The notes under the pieces were generated by a model. The model was given only the letters and a program-made list of their open reading frames with translations. It searched no databases and was not told where the DNA came from. Below, in pieces: positions 1-7,354 of a stretch of DNA of 8,851 nucleotides (positions are counted from its first letter, which is position 1; every line of letters starts with the position of its first letter). Made by a program: the position numbers and the translations under genes. Location of the stretch: positions 1 through 8,851 of the forward strand of contig JAEXQJ010000092.1 in assembly GCA_023438785.1 (NCBI GenBank), read 5' to 3'. Source of the DNA: Pseudomonadota bacterium (GTDB taxonomy: Bacteria > Myxococcota_A > Polyangia > Fen-1088).

Positions 1-2
1 CC

Positions 3-491
3 GTGGATCCGCAGCCGGTGCCAACCCCGCCGCCCGGCCCCAGCACGGGCCCTGTCAAGCCCAGTGCGCCGAAGCCCAGGCCAGGTGCCGCGAGAGCCTC
101 GCTCTCTCGCGGCAGGCACGCAGCGAGAGTCGCTGCCGACACCCCCCAAAGCGCCCCGGAGCCCCCGGCCCCGGCGCCCGAGCCTCCCGCTGCCGCGCCC
201 GTGGCGGCGCCCGAGCCCGAGCCCCCGGCCCCGTTGCCCGCCCCCAAGCCGGGAACGGTTCAGCTCTTTGCCACCGGCGCCATCTGCTATCCCAGCCTGG
301 ACGCCCATCCACCGCGCGTCTTCATGCCCCGCTACACCGACGTGGCCCCCGGCCGTCATCAGGTGTACTGCGCGCGCGACAAAGACGGCGCCAAGGAGTT
401 CGTGGGCGAATTCGAGCTGTTGCCGGGAGCACGGATCGAACGCACCGTGACTCAGAAGGACGGCAAGTTGACCCTGGCCCGGCCGCGCTGA
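3..491 (+). CDS. C-terminal part of a Pro/Ala-rich protein with a PEGA-like terminal domain (5' partial)
   Basis: The reading frame is open from the left edge to a TGA at 489-491. The GTG at 3 is probably an internal codon, so the gene is cut by the window. Residues 1-83 of the visible part are a low-complexity Pro/Ala linker. Residues 84-162 form a compact domain with the PEGA pattern: a GTVQLFATGA strand, a central turn, then APGRHQVYC and a closing strand ending in a charged tail. Two cysteines (C95, C123) could form a disulfide. In Myxococcota such linker-plus-PEGA tails commonly end envelope proteins or transmembrane Ser/Thr kinases, but the N-terminal domain is outside the window, so I do not name a function. 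The next gene starts 61 bases downstream on the same strand and may be co-transcribed. The PEGA assignment is by pattern only and the domain is divergent. Confidence 0.75.
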   Translation: MDPQPVPTPPPGPSTGPVKPSAPKPRPGAARASLSRGRHAARVAADTPQSAPEPPAPAPEPPAAAPVAAPEPEPPAPLPAPKPGTVQLFATGAICYPSLDAHPPRVFMPRYTDVAPGRHQVYCARDKDGAKEFVGEFELLPGARIERTVTQKDGKLTLARPR

Positions 492-552
492 CCTGTCTGA
501 CCGCAGGACATGGGTTGACTGGGCGGACAACCTCTGCGCGAATGGGTAACGC

Positions 553-1344
553 ATGTGTGCCAGGTCTGTCGCCGCGGTCCTCTGTCTGTCGCTCTTGGGC
601 ATGGCAAGCCCGGCTGCCCGGGCCGAGGAGAGCGCGCCGGCAAGCTCGGCCGAGCCGGCCAGGGGCGTGGCAGCGAGCCTGCCGGCCTCGGCTGCGGCCG
701 CCCTGGTGCGCGCCACGGCGGCATACGAGTACGGGGACATGCTCCAGGTCGTCGAGGCGACCCGCCCCGTCGTCGAGGGCACCCTGCGGGCCCGCCCCGA
801 GCAACGCGCCCAAGCCCTGCGGCTGCTGGGCATCGGCCTGTACCTGACCAACCGCCCCTTGGGCGCTGAAAACGCCTTCTCGCAGCTCCTGCGCCTCGAT
901 CCCGAGGCACGCCTCGATCCCACCATCACGCGCCCCGAGGTGGTCGCCTTCTTCGAAACCATCCGCCAGCAACACCGCGCCCGCGAACGGTCGAGCCAGT
1001 GGTTCGGCTGGAACTTCCTACCCCCGGTCGGCCAATTCCAGAACGGCGACCACGCCAAGGCGTGGATCCTACTGGGCGTGGAGACAGCGTCACTGGCCAC
1101 CTTCGCCACCACGGGCCTGCTCCTGCGCGACCGGTGCAAGCCCGACGGCACGTGCGGGGCCGGCGGCTCCTGGGGACAGACCGCCAAACAGATGCGCACC
1201 CTCAACTGGATCAGCGCCGGCGTCCTGGCCGCCAGCTACATCTACGGCGTCATCGACGGCATCCACAACTTCAACCGCGACGACGAGCCCAACCTCAGCG
1301 TCCTGGTCTTCCCAACCGGCGGCGGACTCCGTCTTACCTTCTAG
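553..1344 (+). CDS. Secreted TPR-like protein with two C-terminal hydrophobic segments, function unknown
   Basis: This is a 263-residue protein. Residues 1-24 are a signal peptide (hydrophobic core VLCLSLLGM, cleavage after ARA). Residues about 47-145 are helical and TPR-like, with the pattern seen in myxobacterial periplasmic proteins: a GDMLQVVEATRPVVE helix, RLLGIGLYLTN, then AFSQLLRLDP and LDPTITRPEVVAFFETIR. After the aromatic motif WFGWNFLPPVGQFQNG come two hydrophobic segments (about 170-191 and 217-237) flanking a loop with C195 and C201. The protein is probably exported and held at the inner membrane. The start at 553 is chosen because it gives an intact signal peptide; no strong Shine-Dalgarno is visible. 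TTGACT at 515-520 resembles a -35 box but lacks a good -10. The gene lies 61 bases after the PEGA-like gene and 30 bases before the tRNA. I do not recognise a named family. Confidence 0.88.
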   Translation: MCARSVAAVLCLSLLGMASPAARAEESAPASSAEPARGVAASLPASAAAALVRATAAYEYGDMLQVVEATRPVVEGTLRARPEQRAQALRLLGIGLYLTNRPLGAENAFSQLLRLDPEARLDPTITRPEVVAFFETIRQQHRARERSSQWFGWNFLPPVGQFQNGDHAKAWILLGVETASLATFATTGLLLRDRCKPDGTCGAGGSWGQTAKQMRTLNWISAGVLAASYIYGVIDGIHNFNRDDEPNLSVLVFPTGGGLRLTF

Positions 1345-1360
1345 CCGCAAGCCGTATACA
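1332..1360 (+). promoter_or_regulatory. Candidate promoter of the tRNA-Val gene
   Basis: TATACA at 1355-1360 resembles a sigma-70 -10 box. The expected -35 position (1332-1337, TCTTAC) is a poor match. Transcription would start near 1367, about 8 bases before the tRNA, which is a plausible short leader. The -35 overlaps the last codons of the preceding gene. The call rests on position more than on consensus. Confidence 0.3.
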
Positions 1361-1374
1361 CTCAGTCCCCTTTC

Positions 1375-1446
1375 AGGCGGGTAGCTCAGTGGTAGAGCAG
1401 GCGCCTTACACGCGCCGGGTCGCAGGTTCAATCCCTGTCCCGCCTA
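1375..1446 (+). tRNA. tRNA-Val (anticodon UAC)
   Basis: A full cloverleaf can be folded by eye. The acceptor stem AGGCGGG (1375-1381) pairs fully with CCCGCCT (1439-1445), and the discriminator is A1446. T8 and A9 are present. The D-stem is GCTC/GAGC with loop AGTGGTA. The anticodon stem GGCGC/GCGCC is perfect, around loop CTTACAC, so the anticodon is TAC (1407-1409), which reads Val codons GUA/GUG. The variable loop is five bases. The T-arm GCAGG/CCTGT has one G-U pair and loop TTCAATC. The bases after the discriminator are CGA, so the 3' CCA is not encoded and must be added enzymatically. Confidence 0.97.
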
Positions 1447-1461
1447 CGAGTCCTCCGTAGT

Positions 1462-1485
1462 CGAGTGTCGGGCCAGGACACCTCG
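1462..1485. terminator. Hairpin downstream of tRNA-Val, possible terminator
   Basis: CGAGTGTC (1462-1469) pairs with GACACCTCG (1477-1485) as an eight-base stem with one bulged C, closing a seven-base loop. No T-tract follows on either strand, so it is not a classical intrinsic terminator. Its place after the tRNA, and at the far end of the opposing minus-strand operon, makes a two-way terminator or RNA-processing hairpin plausible. Confidence 0.35.
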
Positions 1486-1543
1486 GCGCAGCCACTGCCA
1501 ATCGGCGCCGCGCCGTGGTTCTTCGACTCGGCCCCACCGAGCG

Positions 1544-1559
1544 CAATCCCTATCCTGCC
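1544..1559 (+). repeat. Imperfect direct copy of the tRNA-Val 3' end
   Basis: CAATCCCTATCCTGCC matches tRNA positions 1429-1444 (CAATCCCTGTCCCGCC) at 14 of 16 bases, in the same orientation and 115 bases downstream. The matched part of the tRNA spans the T-loop, the 3' T-stem and most of the 3' acceptor strand, which is the segment integrases usually duplicate. No D-arm or anticodon arm precedes the copy, so it is not a second tRNA. It ends four bases before the stop codon of the dehydrogenase remnant on the other strand. It could be a decayed attachment site or chance similarity. Confidence 0.4.
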
Positions 1560-1562
1560 CTC

Positions 1563-1751
1563 TTACGCCTCGACGACGTTGCCGCCCTGTCTGGGCACCA
1601 CGTGGCGGGAGTCGACGATGAGATCGGCGGTGCGGGCGACCAGGTCGTAGTCGACGTCCCTGTGGTCGGTGATGATTGGGACGCAGTCGGCAGCGCGCAG
1701 GAGGCCTTCGCTGGGGTCGTGATAGAGGACGCGCGCGCCGCAGCCGTCAAA
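1563..1751 (-). pseudogene. Remnant of a UDP-sugar dehydrogenase C-terminal domain
   Basis: About 62 codons ending in TAA (1563-1565) read as the C-terminus of the UDP-glucose/UDP-N-acetylglucosamine/GDP-mannose dehydrogenase family. GCGARVLYHDP matches the strand that ends in the family's YHDP. AADCVPIITDHRDVDYD matches the AD-vvi-TDH-x-x-fDY motif, and ADLIVDSRHV matches the family's livDtRn. In intact enzymes, which are roughly 400 residues or more, about 20-25 residues separate YHDP from the AD-TDH motif; here only about eight do, which suggests an internal deletion as well. The NAD-binding and central domains are absent: upstream sequence is the 3' end of the beta-barrel gene in another frame. 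The frame runs back to a GTG at 1800-1802 but has no convincing ribosome binding site, so I regard it as non-functional. Confidence 0.65.
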
Positions 1752-2274
1752 GGCGATAGGCCAGCAAGGCGGCCAGAGAGGCATCGGCCAGGGTGCCGTC
1801 ACTGAGTCGGGTCAAGGCGTACCAGGCCTCGACGCCCACGGCCCATTGCTCGCCCAGGTGATGCTCCCAGCCCGTGGCGGCCAGGACATCGAGGCCCGAA
1901 TGGCTCCGCAGGTACGTGGTGTTGAGGTAGCCCACGCCCAGGCCGGCCTTCAGGTACAAGCCGCCCGGCGCGTCCGGGAAGAAGGTCACCGTGCCGATGC
2001 TGATGTGATTGACGCTGACCCAGTCGTTCTCCACGGCGAAGGTCCCGCCGTGCACGTCCAGCCCCGCACGCCACGCAGGGCTGAGCTGATAGCCCACGTG
2101 CATTAAGCACATGACGGCGCGGCGCTCCAGCCCGGCCGCATCGTGCGGTTGGACGGAGGCGGCCCCCGCGCCCAAGCCCAGCCCCAGAAAGAGAGGGTGC
2201 GCCTGTTCGTCGGCGCGAGCGCCCGCGCTCCGCAGGGTCAGGCCCAAGATGACGCATGCAAGTCGCAGTCTCAT
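1747..2274 (-). CDS. Small outer-membrane beta-barrel protein
   Basis: This is a 175-residue protein with a signal peptide (residues 1-21, cleavage after ARA before DEQAHP). The rest alternates hydrophobic and polar residues in about eight strands, for example 27-40 (rich in Gly and Leu), 54-65, 68-80, 89-100, 106-119 (LYLKAGLGVGYLNT), 127-140, 144-157 and 164-175, separated by short charged turns. This fits an eight-stranded OmpA/OmpW-like barrel. The last residue is Leu after YR rather than the usual Phe or Trp, which is a weak BAM signal. The start at 2274 is supported by GAGG at 2280-2283, five bases upstream. It lies ten bases after the lipoprotein gene and is the last gene of the four-gene operon. 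Its stop codon falls at the edge of the dehydrogenase remnant. The specific role is unknown. Confidence 0.82.
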   Translation of the reverse strand: MRLRLACVILGLTLRSAGARADEQAHPLFLGLGLGAGAASVQPHDAAGLERRAVMCLMHVGYQLSPAWRAGLDVHGGTFAVENDWVSVNHISIGTVTFFPDAPGGLYLKAGLGVGYLNTTYLRSHSGLDVLAATGWEHHLGEQWAVGVEAWYALTRLSDGTLADASLAALLAYRL

Positions 2275-2284
2275 GATGGCCTCG

Positions 2285-4615
2285 CTATTCGAGAACGGCG
2301 CGCTTGCCGCCGCCCGTCCCGGCGGCTTCCTCGAAGCCGGCCAGCAGGATCACGCGTTGGGGATCGCCGACGGCCAGCAGGGCCGGTTGTGAGGAGAAGA
2401 CATTGACACTCGTCGCGGCCACCACCGATCGCCAGGTGTTGCCGCCATCGCAGCTCACTTGCGTCTGCCCCGAGGTGTACATGAGGAACACGGCCCCGCC
2501 CGGACCCGCGGCCAGGCGCGACAGGCCGGCCGAGGAGCCCACCGGCGCCAGCCGCGCGCTGATGTCCTGCCAATCGGCGCCGCCGTTCGAGCTGCGCAGC
2601 AACTTGTCGGGGCTGCCGGCGAACACGGTTCCATCGCCGGTGACCAACAAGGCGCGGATCTCCATGTCCAGCATCCCCTTGTTGGCGGCCACGAAGCTCG
2701 CTCCGCGGTCCGTGGACTTCCACACGCCCAGGGCTGTACTCGCGCCGCCGCCCGTGCCCGCGTAGACGAGATTGGGATCGCCAGGGCTGAAGGCCAAAAT
2801 GGAAGGTCCATCGCCCAGGCCCGTGCCGACGGAAACCCAACCAGCCCCGCTGTCATCACTGCGCATCAGCCCGTCGCTGATGCCGAGGCCGAAGAGCGTG
2901 GTCGGATCGGCAGGAACCGAGAACAGCTCGGTAATCGACGCCGGGTTGCTGGCCCGCTTGGTCCACGCGGCCCCGCCATCCCCGCTGGCGTAGACATCCC
3001 ACCCGGTGGCCGCACACAGCTCCTTTCCGCAAACCGCCAGGCCGGGCGTTTGGGTGGTGGGCAGTCCCGTGCCGGCCGGGGACCATGTCGCACCCTGGTC
3101 CGAGGTCCTGCAAACGCGGGCTGAATTGGCCGCCGCGAAGATGTCCGTGCCGTTCGGGCCAACCACGAGGGTGGTCACCGAGCTCGGCAGGGTGTCGATG
3201 GCTTTCCAGCTCACCACGCGGCCGCTCTTCCAGAAGGGGCACAAAGGCGCAGCCGCGTCGGCGGGCGAGGCGGCGTCGACGGGCGCGCCGGCATCGCTAG
3301 CCGGGGCTGCGCCGCCGTCGGGCACATCCACGGTGCTCGCTGCCCGATAGGCGCCGGAGACGGTGCCCGCGGAGGTGCTGGCCGCGGCCCCGGCGAGCAG
3401 GACCAGCCCGCCACTGCCGTCCACATCGAGCATCAAGGCCGGCGCATCGAAGGACGAGGCCTCGGAACCGGCGGCGGGGACCAAGGTCGACCAGGTGGCC
3501 CCGCGATCGCAGCTCACTTCCACGGCCAGCGAGTTGCGCAGGAGGAAGACCGCCCCGTCGAGCTCCCGGCTGACCACCACGCGCGCCAAAGCGCCCGAGC
3601 GATAGCCAAAGTCGACGCCCAGCGGGACCCAACTCGCCCCGCCGTCGTCGCTGCGCAAGAGCTTGGTGTCGCTGATGAAGCTGCTCGCTCCGGCCGCGTA
3701 GACCGTGCCATCCGGCCCCACGGCCAAGGCGCTGATGGCCAAGTCGAGCATGCCCCGGTTGGCGCTAGAGAACGTCTGGCCGCGGTCGGTGGACCTCCAC
3801 ACGCCCTGGCCGTTGCTGCCCAGGCTGCCTGTCCCGGCGTAGACCACGTTCCCGTCCAGGGGACTGACCGCGATCACCGCGGGTGCACCCGGCAGCCCCG
3901 TGCCCAAACCGAACCAGCCCTCCCCGCTGTCGTCGCTTCTCATCAAACCGTCGTACCCGGTGGCAAACAGGGTCTGCGGATCCGAAGGCGATGGGAAGAT
4001 CTGGTCGAGCCCGCCAGAGGAGGCGGTGGGGTTGTCGGCGCGCTTGCTCCAGTGGGCACCGCCGTCGACGCTGGCGTAGATGCCACTGCCCAGCGATACG
4101 CATAGGCCGGCCGCGCCGCAGGGGACGAGCACATCGATGCGCGAACCGGCCGGCAAGCCGGTGGCCGAGGGGGACCACGTGAGCCCCCGATCGGCGCTGC
4201 GGTACACGCCCAGTCCCGTGCCGCCGGCGAAGAACGCGCCGCTCGTGTCCTTGGTCAGGCTGCTGACCGTGGTGGGCAGATCGGGTACCTTGCTCCACGA
4301 CAGGGCACGACCACCGCGCCACCAGGAACAGGCCGCGGGCTTCGCATCGGCGGGGAGGTCACCCGCGGCTCCATCGCGGCCGGAAACCGGCACATCGGGC
4401 GCGCTCACGTCGAACGAGGGAAGGCGCAGATCCACGGCCGGGCCAGGCCCATCGCCCCCGGCGTCGGACGGGAACCACGGGGCCGCGTCACTGCTGCCCT
4501 CAGCGGTTCGGGTATCCACCAGCCGGGTGTCGACCGCTCCGGCATCATGCGGCGGCAAGTCGCCGACGGTGCACGAGGACAGCAATCCAACCGCCAAAAG
4601 ATAGCGAGCACGCAT
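2285..4615 (-). CDS. Lipoprotein with twelve Asp-box (BNR) motifs in two duplicated halves
   Basis: This is a 776-residue protein. Residues 1-15 are a lipoprotein signal peptide with lipobox LSSC (lipidated Cys15). Residues 16-95 are an Asp/Ala/Pro-rich spacer. Two homologous halves follow (about 96-424 and 459-762), joined by a short Asp/Ala linker. Each half has six Asp-boxes of the S-x-D-x-G-x-T-W type in the same order: starts at 140, 182, 227, 275, 322 and 368, then 504, 544, 586, 634, 675 and 721. Asp-boxes mark beta-propeller blades in sialidases, VPS10-like and Ycf48-like proteins; no sialidase catalytic set is evident, so a binding or scaffold role is more likely. The start at 4615 is chosen over the in-frame ATG at 4759 because it gives the lipobox, has AGGGGGTG at 4621-4628, and overlaps the upstream stop as TGATG, suggesting translational coupling. 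The 48-residue extension is Arg-rich and unconvincing. Confidence 0.88.
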   Translation of the reverse strand: MRARYLLAVGLLSSCTVGDLPPHDAGAVDTRLVDTRTAEGSSDAAPWFPSDAGGDGPGPAVDLRLPSFDVSAPDVPVSGRDGAAGDLPADAKPAACSWWRGGRALSWSKVPDLPTTVSSLTKDTSGAFFAGGTGLGVYRSADRGLTWSPSATGLPAGSRIDVLVPCGAAGLCVSLGSGIYASVDGGAHWSKRADNPTASSGGLDQIFPSPSDPQTLFATGYDGLMRSDDSGEGWFGLGTGLPGAPAVIAVSPLDGNVVYAGTGSLGSNGQGVWRSTDRGQTFSSANRGMLDLAISALAVGPDGTVYAAGASSFISDTKLLRSDDGGASWVPLGVDFGYRSGALARVVVSRELDGAVFLLRNSLAVEVSCDRGATWSTLVPAAGSEASSFDAPALMLDVDGSGGLVLLAGAAASTSAGTVSGAYRAASTVDVPDGGAAPASDAGAPVDAASPADAAAPLCPFWKSGRVVSWKAIDTLPSSVTTLVVGPNGTDIFAAANSARVCRTSDQGATWSPAGTGLPTTQTPGLAVCGKELCAATGWDVYASGDGGAAWTKRASNPASITELFSVPADPTTLFGLGISDGLMRSDDSGAGWVSVGTGLGDGPSILAFSPGDPNLVYAGTGGGASTALGVWKSTDRGASFVAANKGMLDMEIRALLVTGDGTVFAGSPDKLLRSSNGGADWQDISARLAPVGSSAGLSRLAAGPGGAVFLMYTSGQTQVSCDGGNTWRSVVAATSVNVFSSQPALLAVGDPQRVILLAGFEEAAGTGGGKRAVLE
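2330..3241 (-). repeat. Second propeller-like half of the BNR lipoprotein
   Basis: This encodes residues 459-762 and opens with CPFWKSGRVVSW, matching the opening of the first half. The six Asp-boxes, the CG-x-x-LC cysteine pair (C529, C534, matching C166, C172) and the terminal VILLAG strand repeat the first half in order. The fifth box is weaker (SSNGGADW). Confidence 0.8.
3344..4330 (-). repeat. First propeller-like half of the BNR lipoprotein
   Basis: This encodes residues 96-424 of the lipoprotein. It opens with CSWWRGGRALSW and closes after the LVLLAGAAAS strand, with six Asp-boxes. It aligns along its whole length with the second half, including the paired motifs DGLMRSDDSG, STDRG and SCDRGATW. 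Confidence 0.8.
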
Positions 4616-5664
4616 CAGAACACCCCCTGTGCAGAAAGGCCCGCGAACCCGGGGCCCGCGCTGGGCGCGACGTGGGTTCCCGTCGAGCAACCGAAGTAGA
4701 TCAAAGCGGCGCCCGTCACCACCAGGGCCGCGCCGCCGAAGCCGAAGACGTTGGCCCACACGATGCTGTCCTTGGCCTTGGACTGCAGGGCATCGGCCTC
4801 GCTGTCGCAGCGGTCGCCGGGACAGTGATCCAGGGCATCTTCGTGCTGAGAGCGCGCATGCAGCCAGAAGCCCCCGCCGGCCCCCAGGCTGAGCAGGCCG
4901 GCCGCGACGGCGCCGTAGCCAAGGTTGCGCAGGCGGGTGGAGCGGCCAGCCCCGACCCCCGGGCTCTGCACGGCAGGCACCGCCGGTGGTGGATTCGGCG
5001 ATAGCGCGGCGGGCGCCGTCGGCGGACTAGCCACCGTCGCAGGGCCCGCGGACAGAGCGGGCGCTGAGGCAGCCGGCTCAGGCGCGGGGATCACCGGCTC
5101 GGCCGTCGGGGCCACCTGCTGCAAGGACAAGTCGATGATCCGGTTGTCCTCGCCGGCCACGGTCACGCTGGCCTCGGCCGCCGTGAACCCATCCAACGAG
5201 GCGGCCACGGTATGCGTTCCCACACCCACGCGCACCACCTCGGACAGAGGCGCGGTCCCCAGCGCCTGGTTGTCCACGCGCACCGCTGCGCCGGCCGGCT
5301 GAACGTTCAAGGTCAGCGTGGCGATGCGGGCCTTCTGGCGGGTGATCTCCTTCTCCACGTCCGCGCGCCGGGCCTTGGCGATGGCCGCCCCACCCTCCCT
5401 CAGGTAGCGCACCAACGTGTCGTGGGCCTCCACGGGTCGCGCCAGGGCGATGTAAGCCTGGCCGATGTTGTAGAGCACCTGGAACTGCGGCTTGAGCTCA
5501 TAGCAGCGCTGGAACTCGATCAGCGCCTCGGCCATCTGACCATCATCGACCAGGCTGAGCGCACGATCGAAGTGCTGGCGAGCCTCGGCGTTGGCATCGG
5601 CACGGGCCGTTCCACAAACCAGCAGCGTGGCACACACAAGCAGAAGCGAGACTCCTCGGGGCAT
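4615..5664 (-). CDS. Secreted TPR-PEGA protein with a C-terminal membrane hairpin
   Basis: This is a 349-residue protein. Residues 1-22 are a signal peptide (SLLLVCATLLVCGTARA). Residues 24-90 are TPR helices (HFDRALSLVDDGQMAEALIEF, then YNIGQAYIALARPVEA). Residues about 114-182 are a PEGA domain (ATLTLNVQPAGAAVRVDNQ, GTAPL, VGVGTHTVAASLDGF). Residues 183-240 are a Pro/Ala-rich linker. Two hydrophobic segments follow (249-270 and 301-325) around a loop with C281 and C286. TPR plus PEGA proteins are common in the Myxococcota envelope, but their roles are mostly unknown. Two ATG codons compete (5668-5670 and 5662-5664): GGGAGG at 5673-5678 is two bases from the first and eight from the second, so I choose 5664. 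The gene starts 25 bases after the kinase stop, and its own stop shares a base with the next start (TGATG), indicating tight coupling to the lipoprotein. Confidence 0.88.
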   Translation of the reverse strand: MPRGVSLLLVCATLLVCGTARADANAEARQHFDRALSLVDDGQMAEALIEFQRCYELKPQFQVLYNIGQAYIALARPVEAHDTLVRYLREGGAAIAKARRADVEKEITRQKARIATLTLNVQPAGAAVRVDNQALGTAPLSEVVRVGVGTHTVAASLDGFTAAEASVTVAGEDNRIIDLSLQQVAPTAEPVIPAPEPAASAPALSAGPATVASPPTAPAALSPNPPPAVPAVQSPGVGAGRSTRLRNLGYGAVAAGLLSLGAGGGFWLHARSQHEDALDHCPGDRCDSEADALQSKAKDSIVWANVFGFGGAALVVTGAALIYFGCSTGTHVAPSAGPGFAGLSAQGVF

Positions 5665-5672
5665 GGGCATGG

Positions 5673-5678
5673 CCTCCC
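5673..5678 (-). promoter_or_regulatory. Ribosome binding site that decides the TPR-PEGA start
   Basis: GGGAGG on the minus strand lies eight bases from the ATG at 5662-5664 but only two from the ATG at 5668-5670. The spacing favours the downstream start. Confidence 0.6.
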
Positions 5679-5689
5679 AAAGCGGGTTG

Positions 5690-7075
<1,386 letters not shown>

Positions 7076-7354
7076 GGGACCTCGATGGCCGCGGCCCCCC
7101 GCCGGCATCTCCAGAGGCACCCCCCGAGCCCCCGGGTCGAATGTCCATGGACCGAGGCAGGTCTGGGCAGACCTAAGGTCGCAATTCTGGCGGACGGCGA
7201 CGTGTTCTGGTCAGAAGGGCGCATCTTGCGGCAAGCTGGCCGGTGGATTTGAGGCGCAGTGTACACCGGACGACCGGGTGCATCGGACGCCAATCGCCGG
7301 CACCGGAACGCCTGCCGCCCGTGCACCGAGGCCGCGCTATACCTTGTGTGGGGC
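7076..7354. promoter_or_regulatory. Divergent intergenic region between the kinase operon and the CNNM-family gene
   Basis: These 279 bases should carry the promoters for both directions. I see no convincing -35/-10 pair. TATACC at 7338-7343 could be a -10 for the rightward gene with a very short leader. The stretch holds several perfect inverted repeats: GTCCATGGAC (7143-7152), AGGTCT-GGGC-AGACCT (7159-7174), GACCT-A-AGGTC (7170-7180) and CTTGC-G-GCAAG (7225-7235). Confidence 0.5.
7135..7180. promoter_or_regulatory. Cluster of GGTC/GACC half-sites, candidate operator
   Basis: Alternating half-sites occur at 7135 (GGTC), 7150 (GACC), 7160 (GGTC), 7170 (GACC) and 7177 (GGTC). The middle three are exactly ten bases apart, one helical turn. 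They build two overlapping inverted repeats, AGGTCT-N4-AGACCT and GACCT-A-AGGTC. The cluster lies 60-105 bases upstream of the kinase start and 175-220 bases upstream of the CNNM-family start, a suitable place for a regulator of either. Confidence 0.4.

Noticed and set aside
1503..1541. Two further short hairpins (CGGCG-CCG-CGCCG and CTCGG-CCCCA-CCGAG)
   Set aside because: Five-base GC stems are frequent by chance at this composition and no T-tract follows.
1465..1805. Small plus-strand open frames in the scar region
   Set aside because: No ribosome binding site or recognisable domain. The same bases read on the minus strand show dehydrogenase motifs.
4616..4759. 48-residue N-terminal extension of the BNR lipoprotein
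   Set aside because: It is Arg-rich, overlaps the coding end of the upstream gene and would bury the lipobox.
7259..7354. 32-residue extension of the CNNM-family protein
   Set aside because: Polar and unlike the family, whose members begin with the first hydrophobic helix.
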